This document shows, piece after piece, positions 20,005-31,300 of a stretch of 60,000 nucleotides of DNA. Position 1 is the first letter of the stretch. Every line of letters starts with the position of its first letter. Source of the DNA: Bolinopsis microptera (Eukaryota; Ctenophora; Tentaculata; Lobata; Bolinopsidae); assembly GCF_026151205.1 (NCBI RefSeq), contig NC_087084.1:5389538-5449537 (forward strand). The letters run 5' to 3'. A model generated the notes under the pieces. The model did no database searches. It was not told the DNA's origin and worked only from the letters and a program-made list of their open reading frames with translations. Both the position numbers and the translations under genes were made by a program.

Positions 20005-21175
20005 GAAAAGACAATTTTTTTTGAGGAAAGACAATTTTATTATTTATCACCAATTCAATACATAATCAATAAATATATATCCGAATAAATTTGATTAAAA
20101 ATTAAATGATGCTAGCAGCTAGTGCGCTTATATTTGATAAATATTCACGCTGTTAAAATGGGTTTTACCACACCGCCACTCACATTAGCACAGTTGGTGA
20201 ACGGACCCAGGCGCTGTTAAGCTTTTATGAGCCCTGGTTGACTGCTGAGAGTGGCGAAGGGGCTGATATTAATTTTATCTTAGTTTAACCTAGATTCCAA
20301 TAAAATTTTAGTTTTGTGTTATAATTATATGATTTTTATGCGATATTTAAGTTACAGCTGCTCGCAATACATTATTGCTTAAAAATTGTTAAATATGCTC
20401 GCTTTACGCTTAATTTTAGATACCGTATGTATATATACATGTCAGCTCATAATACCAAATAACAATAATAAATAAATTAAAAGCATTGAAGAGGTCCAAA
20501 ACCAATTCAAGCATGACACAAAGTTGAATACATTTTCATCGGAAGCTGCAAGCTTATTAACGTTTGATTCCGTACGTTCATGATCCGTTATTATGCATTC
20601 ACCTTCAGGCGGTGTCGACGGATCATGCGAAAAGGGTTTTTGACAGGCTGTGCCCTTACCATAATTAAACTGAACCATTGCCTGATACGATGTAAACAAG
20701 AGTGTTGGATAGGTGAGCCGCGCAAGCGCTCGCGCATTTGTGTCGCTCTGACAAATAGCACTTGAATAATTTAGCTACCAAGACGTAAATCGCGCGTTAC
20801 ATAAAGTATTATTTTTCCCTTCGGATAAAGTGAACGTTACACCCGCGTGTAACCTGCTTTAATGTTTTGTGTGCATGTGTGGTGGAGTGAGTGTATAATG
20901 TAATGATTGAATGAATCTTTTTTCTTTTGTGGTGCATATATGATGTGAGTGACAGGTGTAAAATCTAAAATATATAAATATAAATGGGGGTCTTTTCATA
21001 GGAAAGTGTTGAAGTTTAAGTCCTGCCAGTTAATATTGTCAGGTTGGTGTTGAGCCTTCATGATAGAAAGCTTCAATCGGGATTTAATTGAACCTAGTGA
21101 ACCTATTTTACCACGTGCATTTGACTGCTCAAGAAACCTATTCCATAAATTTGCCCCTTTATATGCGAAATTGTG
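20005..21175 (-). mobile_element. LINE 3' fragment inserted antisense
   Basis: The minus-strand frame at 20996-21190 encodes NTHNFAYKGANLWNRFLEQ and SIKSRLK, the typical C-terminus of CR1-like reverse transcriptases. Lower coordinates would be its 3' UTR, ending near tandem AAAGACAATTTT copies at 20008-20037. The piece lies exactly between two parts of another retroelement ORF. Boundaries are inferred from that interruption; no target duplication was resolved. Confidence 0.6.
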
Positions 21176-21353
21176 TGTGTTACAACCCAAGGGTTCTTGA
21201 AGTTGAGAAAGAAAGTTTCACGCCGTTAGTTTTCTCAACATCTGGTGGAATGGGTGTTGAAGCTGAAAGAATGGTGAAGAAGCTGGCTAGTAAGATGGAA
21301 TATCACAAAACAAAATTTTGTTTAACTTACTTTTGTTTTGAAATCCTAAGAAC

Positions 21354-22259
21354 CAGGAGGTGACCGGGACATGATTTTAGGCCTGACCGGGACCGGGACC
21401 GGGACCGGGATACAAAATGTGACTTGACCGGGACCGGGACTGAGATTATCAATTTACCGTGACCGGGACCGGGACCAATAATTTCTGGGATTTCTATCTT
21501 ACCGGGACCGGGACCGGGACCGGGACCAACAATCCAATTTTACCGGGATTTGACCGGGATGACCGTGATTTGACCGGGATGACCGGGATGACCGGGACCA
21601 AAACTGGTATTCTCATATTGAAAGCTGCAACTTTCATTTACATTATAATTGAACAATTTGAATAAGTAATAACTAGAATATTAAATTAGAAAAAACTTTT
21701 AAAAAACCGTCAATATGGGGCATGGGCCTAATGTACTACACCAATAATGTTCATGTACTGATTACTCAAGTTCACCCTCATTCCTCGTTCCTCAATCAAT
21801 GATCCCTCAAATTATTCAACAGTTTCATTCTCCAATTCCAATTGACAATTGGGCGTAGCCGAGTTGAAAACTTGATGTTAGTTTGCACTTATGAGTTATG
21901 TAACGATATTAGTTACCTAAACTTGTTTAGCAATTTTAAACATTGTTTTATTTGGCTCAGAGGTTGTTTAAAGATGAAATTCACAATGAATGAAAGTAAA
22001 AACTTAAAATCACAGTAAATGAAATTATGTAGAAGATCTCGGTCAAAATCCCGGCAAATTTGAGTGATTGACTGGGACCGGGACCAGGACCAAGAATCCT
22101 GAATTAACCGGGACCGGGATCATAAATCAGCATTTGACCGGGACCGGGACCGCGACCAGGATGAAAAATGTGACTTGACCCGGTTGACCGGGACCGGGAC
22201 CGGGACCGGGATAGCTCAAAATTGCCAATCCCGGTACCGGGATTCCCAGTCACCTCCTG
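21354..22259. mobile_element. hAT-like non-autonomous element made of GACCGGGACC repeats
   Basis: It starts CAGGAGGTGAC and ends GTCACCTCCTG (perfect 11-bp terminal inverted repeats), flanked by the 8-bp direct repeat CTAAGAAC at 21346-21353 and 22260-22267. The interior is largely variants of TGACCGGGACCGGGA at both ends with an AT-rich centre. It has no coding capacity. Removing it and one duplication restores an uninterrupted frame across the host retroelement. Confidence 0.85.
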
Positions 22260-22545
22260 CTAAGAACAGCAGTGATTTCTCCCTGGGGAGTCAGAGGTGT
22301 AAGAAAGAACTTTGTTAATATAGATAGTCTAGATTTGAATTTGGAGCCACAAGGCCAAGGGTGATTTTCGAATGTTTCTCCCAATATTTGAGATAGGGAA
22401 TATATTGAGTTTTTGAAGGGTTGTTTTTATATCTAGGGTCATTATGACAATCATGTGTAAATTGTTTGAATAATTTTGATATTTTCAAAAACCAAAGCTA
22501 AGGAACTCTTTCTAGATATATATTATATAAATTACTATCAAAGTC

Positions 22546-23187
22546 CGCCATTATCTTGGGTCATATATTGGATCTGAAGAAGGGGTAAAAGAGTTCATAA
22601 TAAAGGAGACAAAAACTTGGAAAGCAGACATAGATATAGCTGCAAACGAACCCCAACTACCCTACTCCGCTTTGTTTGCCGTACCACCCCAGGGATTTCA
22701 GATTACCTAAAACTCTTGGAACACTGTGTCAAGAAAGACTTTATTCCAGCCATTATGGGCTGCCTGATTATATCAGAGAGATAGCTTCACTTCCTGCAAG
22801 GATGGGCGGGCTGAGCATTCCAGACTGCACAATGCAAATCAATAGCTGAGACTCATACTCAGTAAATGCTACGAAACAGCTCACAGAGTATACTACTTTC
22901 CAACTAAATTAGGAACTGCAGCGTGCTATATCATAAGTGAAGTAAAGAAGTGTAAGGAAGAGCTTTACAAACATCAACGTGAAACTATTATGAATGGGCT
23001 ACCCCCATCCACACAAAGGCAAATAGAACTTCTTAGTGAAAAAGCATCCATTTGGTTATCCACACTCCCTCTAAAAGCATGTGGGTATGTCCTCTACAAA
23101 CTTAGACACAATTCACTCAGAGATACAATAGCTGAACTCCTAACCACTGTTTGCAAAGATATTGAAACTGTATTGACCTGTACTTAA
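22546..23187 (+). pseudogene. Second degenerate copy of the same retroelement family
   Basis: Plus-strand frames show GSYIGSEEGVKEFI, then after frameshifts CRTTPGISDYLKLLEHCVKK and DFIPAIMG, SLPARMGGLSIPD, ASIWLSTLPLKACGYVL and LRHNSLRDTIAELL. At least two frameshifts and stops are present, and the copy lacks the segment between KACGYVL and RHNS. Confidence 0.6.
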
Positions 23188-23678
23188 ACGGGATTTTTAC
23201 CGATAGTTGAAATTTGACATCTGGCGCTAGATGACAATAGATGACGCTAAATGACACTAGATGACGCTAGATGACACTAATAGTGCAAACAAAGTTATCC
23301 AACGTCTTCTAAGTTGTACTATTTCATATTTGGAATAATGTGCTGCCGCATTCTTTTGGCCCTTTTTATGTCAGACCGTGGTTTTTGAGGTTTTTGAGGT
23401 TTTATATCCTTTCATGCCATAGCCATAAGCCATCAAATCAGCAAATACAGCTTGAAATAATAAATTAGCTGTTTCATGTATAGTAATATAATACAAATTG
23501 AATTACAACATTAACAATAAGTAGTATGATAGATCATTAAATTCAAGTTAAATCCGCAGACTATATTACAGCTACGCTGTGCAGTGAACATACAGTGATC
23601 ATTCTAGAAGATTATGGTTGTATAATGTATCATTATGTTTTGATCTGATTTTAAGCCACCAACTTATTAAGGACCAAT

Positions 23679-24755
23679 TAGGGTTGCCATTATCGGTACA
23701 CAATTTTTTATCGCGATAATCGATAATTTTTTCAAAATTATCGCGATAATATCGGTTATCGGCGATAAATTTGGCAATATAATTGAAGTAATATTTGTAT
23801 GCACTCTGCATACTTGAATTATGCTCGTATGCTATCTTACATCTTGTGCTGATTGCGTTGTTAAAGAACCAATTGCAATATAGCCCTTTCATTTAACAAG
23901 CCCATATTTCATAGACAGAATATTTCTTAAAGACTTTATATAACTTCTAGCAAACATTTTTTTAATCAGCATATTATGCACAACGTATTTCTTTGATAGT
24001 GTCAGTTTCCTGCCTGTTAGCTGTGAACAGACCTATCTCCCACGCAAGGGTATCTGTCCTTGCTACCGTAGTCAAATCGCTGCCCAAATGTAGGTCTGAT
24101 AATTCTTTTATCAGCGGGATAGGATTGGAATCTGGCATCTGAAATTGTGGGAATCACCTGTGAGTCCTGAGGACCAATCGTCGAACTACTTGCGAAGCTC
24201 AATCGCTGTTTGTCTCTTTCTGCTTAAACAACCGCTGGTGCAGAGACTTAGAGTTACGTATCAAGTTGACTTTGTGATCATTCTGTATTCTTGTCCTACA
24301 TCTTCATCTAGATTACTGGGGTCCGAGTAGAACTTTACCATATCTCTCCAACATACTGCACAGCGAGCTCCAACAGGTTTTGTAGTCTCGTTGTAGTCTG
24401 AGTTCCTTTTCGTGCTTCCACAAACAAAAATAACTACGTCTGACCATACAACCTCCAAGTTACCTACTAGATGCGATAACGCAACATTTCAATTTTCACT
24501 GCCACAAATTCATACACACTACACACTACACAGCACGTCAGCCGACCATCACACTGCAAATTATGCTAGCACTGGGTTTTAATTTTACAAACAGAGAAAT
24601 AGATTCGAAAAATATGTTAAATGTTGGCCATTTTACCCTAATAAAAATTTGTTGATTATCGCGATAATTCTCGAAAATTATCGCGATAATCGATAACGAT
24701 TTTTGGGAAATTATCGCCGATAATTATCGGCCGATAATATCGGTTGGCAACCCTA
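23679..24755 (-). mobile_element. hAT-family element, internally deleted
   Basis: Termini are TAGGGTTGCCA and TGGCAACCCTA (11-bp inverted repeats), flanked by the perfect 8-bp target duplication GGACCAAT at 23671-23678 and 24756-24763. Subterminal arrays of TTATCGCGATAA and ATCGGCGATAA palindromes occur at both ends. The minus-strand frame ending at 24261 contains GARCAVCWRDMVKFYSDPSN, resembling a BED zinc-finger remnant of a hAT transposase. No catalytic region is left. Confidence 0.85.
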
Positions 24756-25146
24756 GGACCAATACACCATATCTGTCGAGCCCAAATGGTTTCACCAAAA
24801 CTTTAGTGACAATCCCGTTCACCATTTTCACACAAAATAATATTTTGAGGATTCCTACTAGCTCACTCATGCAAATCTTATATATAAATATCATGTACCA
24901 GGCTTGTACCAGGCTTGTCCCAGGCTTGTCCCAGACTGACGTGACATGTCTGGTGCATTAAATTTGGTTCGATTAAATGGAATAATTCTTTGTGCCCTAT
25001 AAAATGTGCTCAGCCAACTTAACTGGAAAGTTGACCTCAAGGATACAAAAAATAGTGTTCTTATATACTTAGTGTATATTTGATGTATGGGTCCTTATAT
25101 ATATTTGTAATACTATGGTCTAATTAGTTTTAATTACACTTATCAA

Positions 25147-25287
25147 GTTTTATCAACACAAGTTTTATCAACATGAACACTAACAGTTGTTGACTGACTT
25201 GAATGTCCTGCACAGCAGTTTGGAGCTTCTTTAAATTATTTGTATTCTTATTGTATTGCTGTGTAAATTTAATTCTAATTCTAATTC
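25147..25287 (+). mobile_element. SINE or short LINE tail inserted in the POLD3 leader
   Basis: A 141-bp insert ending in (TAATTC)n is flanked by a 16-bp direct repeat, TAATTACACTTATCAA, at 25131-25146 and 25288-25303. The POLD3 ATG is 14 bases past the right duplication. Its 3' part matches 12060-12130. Confidence 0.75.
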
Positions 25288-25317
25288 TAATTACACTTAT
25301 CAACAAGTCATTAGACA

Positions 25318-28300
25318 ATGGGTATTGAAGATCTTGGGCTCCTGCTGGAGAACATCGAGGAGTATGTTATGGAACAGAAGAAAGTTGTGAGTAACATTTT
25401 ATTTAAGGTTGGCATCATCCGTTTGGCCTTTTGTCCTGTTCACAATAAATTCTATTGAGAACAAGGACTAAATGGACCCATGCCTGCGCCTCTTACATAT
25501 TTACATTCTTGTCTGTAATTTTGTGGGCTGGTATTTAATAAGATTTAACGATTGCATCAGATTAGGCCCTGGTTACAATTTTATTTCTATCGAAACCGTT
25601 AAGTTACAAAGACCTAAACTATAAAGTTCAACAACAGAGTGGAAAATATTCGCAATGACTAGACATTTATTAATGTATATGACACCATGCCATCAACTTT
25701 AACACGAGTTTCCGCAAAAACCGTAAAAGATATAAAACTGAAACTTTTTGACTGGGTCAAATGTCTTAATGGCCTTCAAATCAGCAAGAAAAAATAAAAT
25801 ATTGGTTAAGAAATAAAAATTTTAGTGCCCAAAATTTGGACTCCCAAGTCTGGTGTCAAAAACGCGAATTAAATAGGTAATAATTTATTTAGTCTCTTGA
25901 GTCTTGACACCACTCAAGGGTTAGACGGGTTCCTGCTAGAATGTATAATAGCTCAGCAGGCAACTCCAGTTCTTTAATATTTCATTTCAAGTTTAATATT
26001 ATTATTTTATTATAATAAGTTTTTTTCAGGTGACCTACAAGTGGCTGAGCAGAACATTTTCTCTAAATGTTAACCAAGCTAAACAGTAATTAATATTTAA
26101 ATTTTTGAAGTTTTTTACACAGACAAACTGTAACAAATTCGCTTGCATTTTGGATGAAAGTGTAATAAAATATTAATATTTCATTCTCTTGCCTCCTTTG
26201 AAACGTACGTTCCCAGGTTGTTAGCGATATTCCACATGAAACACAAGAATATGAAACACAAGAGCATTCAGGGTGTGTACTACGTCAGTGGGATGAGACA
26301 CAATTCTCAGGGAGTTCTGGTAAGTGGTTCAAGATTTCTACCGGACCTAAAGTACATTTCCATCAAAGTTTTGTCCGGATATACAGCTTCCAGTACCTTG
26401 ATGGCGACTTCACTGATCAGTCACTGGTCAAAAATTCAGTCAGAACTGTGAAATTTCGGTCAAGAAAACGGCAGAATAGTTTTTATTCAGAAATCTTTCA
26501 AATTGTTTCGTTCTCTTCTGACGATTTTCCGTTTGTCAAACCTTTCTTTTGTATCCAATTTTAAGTACCTAAATCTTGTCTTGTGTTATCCACAGTGAAG
26601 TCATCAATTGGTCATTCAAGAAAATTTCAGTCAAAACAGTGAAATTTGGGTATCACCTTCAGGTGTTTAATCTGCATTTTTCACATTATAACGAAAGATT
26701 GTAATAAATTGTCTAATTCACTAAAGCCATTATTACATCCCAGACACACCAAGTATGTATTGTTAACGAAGATATGCTGGAAGAAACAAAATCTCAGTTG
26801 GACCCAGTTACCAGTGTTCATCTATACAGTGTTCAGAAAGGGAAACCTAAGGTAAACAAGAATTGCGCCCGTTTTTTCGTTGAGGCGGACGCTAGATTTC
26901 CATTCAGTACGAGCTCAGTTAACTTCATAATATTAAATGCGGGAAAGTGAAAATACATGTGATTCAATTCAATTGCTGTAAAAATTGCCGTAGAACGTAA
27001 CTTTTATCAATAATTTAAGAAATTGGAACCAAAAAGTGAACTATACATGTCTTTTACACATCAGTGCACGCACAAATTGGGCTTATTGTATAATACATTA
27101 AAAAACACACGTGCTGCACTTGCACTGACTTCAGATTATACATTAAGTACACAACGAGCTGCAAGAAACCCTCCAGAATCCATCTTTTTCTGCAAAAACG
27201 ATCATTCGTAACCTTTCACTTTGTTCATTATTCAGTTTTTAATTTTCCTTATTTTTCCACAGTTCAATCAGTGTGTACTGTTTACGCTGGTCATCATGTT
27301 TTGGCAATAGGACAGGTTTTAGAAAAAACTGTAGTTTACGAAATTAATAGGTAGCTTTAAATCCAATTCATGTAAAAGACCTCCAAGATAAATGTCTCCA
27401 AAATATATCAAAATTTCCACGAATTGTTGTATTTTACTCTAGAAAATACCAACATTGATTGTTTCTACAAGTTTACAATCCATTTGAATATTTCCAAAAT
27501 TAAACTTTTATTGCGAATCGTGAAAATCACGCATAGACTGTCCTACTGATGGATTGCAGTAAAGTCGAAGTGAGAACTTTACCACCATTCCTATAACTAG
27601 AGTCTAACACAATTTCATGGCACATTCTAAATGAATCTTGAGCGCAAACACCAAACGAATTTTCTATGAAAAGATACAATCGAATATTGCGCGCTTTTAC
27701 AATTTGCCGCCGCTCGGAATTGGGCGCGGCCTTCATTGCATCCCGTTTCACGTCCATCCATCGCATAACTATTACTCTAGTAGCAGGGAGGGGTTGAGTG
27801 TGCACTTCGATGTACAGAGTTTTTTGATACTGAATCGGGTTAAATATGTCATTGGTAACTCAAATCACCGAGGGGCACATTTTGTGTCGCTAGTCCCAAC
27901 CCTGTGGGGGCCACGCCCATATTTCACATTAGGCGCATGTATGGGAAATATGTATCTCAACTTCTGAAGGTCTTAGAGACTCAAACTTTGGCTTAAAATG
28001 ACCGCAATGCACATATTTATATTGACACTATGAAGGGTATAAAGGCCCAAAATGCTTACTTTTGGAAAAAATCCAGAAAAACCGATTTTCACTGGGGCGA
28101 GAGTGAAAAAATCTACTCTAGAAGCTTATTGACATCGAGTATGCAGTTTGGTGTCTACAACTTTTCTAGAAACCAGGTCTTTTGTAAGGTCATTCTGGAT
28201 CAGAATTGATAAGGTACGCAATTTCTATCAGTAATCCTAATCCTAGGGGGAAATTTCTAAATTACCCTCAGGCACAAATATATGACTTTTCTATCTCGGC

Positions 28301-31300
28301 TTCTGAACGTTGTAGCTTTGTAGGGGCCTCTCTTTTATCTCAAACTAACTGCAAAGGCCACATTTATCTACAAGCTATAAAGCAACATAGGGTTTATAGT
28401 GCTTAGTTTTGGAGATATTCATTAAAAACTGTTTTAACTTTCGTGCATCCTAAATTAGTGACACATGTACTTAATTTTGGTATCCCGGGCTAAAAAAGTC
28501 TTACAGACACTTCACTTGCAGCACAGCAAAATGTTCAGCATGAACACATTCAGATAATATTTATGGAGCAACACAATTCAGTTTCAGAAGCTCCTTCCAG
28601 CTATCTTATCTTATCCACAAATGTATACATCTAACCATCTCTCTGGTTACTTCAAACCACTTCAATCCCCAAATTTATACATGAAAATCTAACTATCTCG
28701 TTATATCTACCACAAGTTGGGCTCTCTCCAGTACTGTTTGGCTATTATGGCTAATCACCTCCAATCCAACCTCATGTTGTAGAATCTACTTCTAGTTTTC
28801 TTCAATTCTGCTACCTCCATGCCATGCCTATTCTACCCAGCTACCACCATGACCAGCACGTTATAATTCTAGCTCTTTCTAGCAAACTCTGAATGCTACC
28901 TCCTCCTCAGTGCTCTATACAGGTACCACCAGAGGGCAGAAACCACCAACTCCAGCTCTTTTCACTTACTTTGGCTACATCTATTTAGCTACTACTGCAA
29001 GGCCCCCTGGCCCCTTCAACCTCTGCTCTTTCTAGCAAACTTAACTTAAGCTACCTCTTGCCTTTTATAACACCACCAGCAACAATTTATTCTGGCTCTT
29101 TCCGGCTGCCTCAGCTGCATTCAACAATTTCCAGTTCATTGAGGAAAAGGAAACCTGCTATTTCTAGCAACCTCTGAATGCTACTTCCTGCTCTATCTAG
29201 CTTCCACCAACACCCAGTGCTAATTGTTGTTACTTGTTAAGCTACCACTAGCATGAGCACCTGCAAATTCTAGCCCTATCCAGCAAACTCAGACTACATT
29301 ATACTATATCCAGATAGCACTAACACCCTCAAATTCTAGCTGGAGCCTGGAGGTAGCCTGAATTAGGTAAAAACAGATAGAATTTGAGAGTGCTCATTTA
29401 ACTGAATAAGGATGGATGTAGCCCGAAGTAACTAGAAGAAGCTAAAATTTGTGGGTACCGTTTGCTAGTGTTAGCTGGATAGAGCAGAAAGTAGTCTGAG
29501 GTTGCTGGATAGTGCTAGAATTTGCAGGTGCTGGTGATAGCTGTTTGTTTGTTTGTTTGGGGACCAGTTTTTGGTACACCGGCCAATGAGCTGCAGCTGA
29601 ACAGAGTAGGAGTAAGTCTGAGGTTGCTGGATAGGGCTAGAATTTGCAGTGCTAGTTGTAGCATAACAACAATTATTGGGTGTTGGTGGAAGCTAGATAG
29701 AGCAGGAAGTAGCATTCAGAGATTGCTAGAAAGAGCTATAATGGAGGTAGCAGAATTGAAGGAAACTAGAAGTAGATTCTACTACATGAGGTTGGATTGG
29801 AGGTGATTAGCCATAATAGCCAAACAGTACTGGAGAGAGCCCAACTTGTGGTAAGACCGGGATCCCGGCTTAATCCCGATCCCTAATCCCGGTCCCGGTC
29901 TTAATCCCGGTCCCAGCACTTTTTCCCAGTCCCGGCCAAAAAAGCAGTCTCGGTCGATCCTTGGCTTTAACGAGATGGAAGCAACTAGAGGGATGGTTAG
30001 ATGTATAAATTTGGGGATTGAAGTGGTTTGAAGTAACCAGAGAGATGGTTACCAAAAACCGGTCCCCAAACAAACAAACAAACAGCTATCACCAGCACCT
30101 GCAAATTCTAGCACTATCCAGCAACCTCAGACTACTTTCTGCTCTATCAAGCTAACACTAGCAAACGGTACCCACAAATTTTAGCTTCTTCTAGTTACTT
30201 CGGGCTACATCCATCCTTATTCAGTTAAATGAGCACTCTCAAATTCTATCTGTTTTTACCTAATTCAGGCTACCTCCAGGCTCCAGCTAGAATTTGAGGG
30301 TGTTAGTGCTATCTGGATATAGTATAATGTAGTCTGAGTTTGCTGGATAGGGCTAGAATTTGCAGGTGCTCATGCTAGTGGTAGCTTAACAAGTAACAAC
30401 AATTAGCACTGGGTGTTGGTGGAAGCTAGATAGAGCAGGAAGTAGCATTCAGAGGTTGCTAGAAATAGCAGGTTTCCTTTTCCTCAATGAACTGGAAATT
30501 GTTGAATGCAGCTGAGGCAGCCAGAAAGAGCCAGAATAAATTGTTGCTGGTGGTGTTATAAAAGGCAAGAGGTAGCTTAAGTTAAGTTTGCTAGAAAGAG
30601 CAGAGGTTGAAGGGGCCAGGGGGCCTTGCAGTAGTAGCTAAATAGATGTAGCCAAAGTAAGTGAAAAGAGCTGGAGTTGGTGGTTTCTGCCCTCTGGTGG
30701 TACCTGTATAGAGCACTGAGGAGGAGGTAGCATTCAGAGTTTGCTAGAAAGAGCTAGAATTATAACGTGCTGGTCATGGTGGTAGCTGGGTAGAATAGGC
30801 ATGGCATGGAGGTAGCAGAATTGAAGAAAACTAGAAGTAGATTCTACAACATGAGGTTGGATTGGAGGTGATTAGCCATAATAGCCAAACAGTACTGGAG
30901 AGAGCCCAACTTGTGGTAGATATAACGAGATAGTTAGATTTTCATGTATAAATTTGGGGATTGAAGTGGTTTGAAGTAACCAGAGAGATGGTTAGATGTA
31001 TACATTTGTGGATAAGATAAGATAGCTGGAAGGAGCTTCTGAAACTGAATTGTGTTGCTCCATAAATATTATCTGAATGTGTTCATGCTGAACATTTTGC
31101 TGTGCTGCAAGTGAAGTGTCTGTAAGACTTTTTTAGCCCGGGATACCAAAATTAAGTACATGTGTTACTAATTTAGGATGCACGAAAGTTAAAACAGTTT
31201 TTAATGAATATCTCCAAAACTAAGCACTATAATAAACCCTATGTTGCTTTATAGCTTGTAGATAAATGTGGCCTTTGCAGTTAGTTTGAGATAAAAGAGA

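Larger units (their letters stand above)
19600..22340 (+). pseudogene. Degenerate retroelement ORF, split by two later insertions
   Basis: Three plus-strand pieces are collinear parts of one retroelement C-terminal region. Piece 1 (about 19600-20004) has KTWLIVKPEH, LRHNSLRVTFAELT, RLDISARSIWN and YFDVRVFHAP and ends ENEKK. Piece 2 (about 21175-21353) has YNPRVLEVEKESFTPLVFST and continues to CFEILR. Piece 3 (from 22268) continues TAVISPWGVRG to a stop. The family is one I remember as abundant in cnidarians and other marine invertebrates; I am unsure whether it is DIRS-like or another order. An antisense LINE tail separates pieces 1 and 2, and a hAT-like element separates 2 and 3. Internal deletions relative to the family are also present. 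Confidence 0.65.

Noticed and set aside
20160-20270. tRNA- or SINE-head-like segment
   Set aside because: Contains short box-like phrases but no cloverleaf; better explained as 3' UTR of the antisense LINE tail.
21459-21665. Thr-Gly repeat protein
   Set aside because: Translation of the GGGACC repeats inside the hAT-like element.
29515-29806. Short coding frames inside the giant inverted repeat
   Set aside because: Frames are short, appear on both strands because of the palindrome, and show no protein motif.
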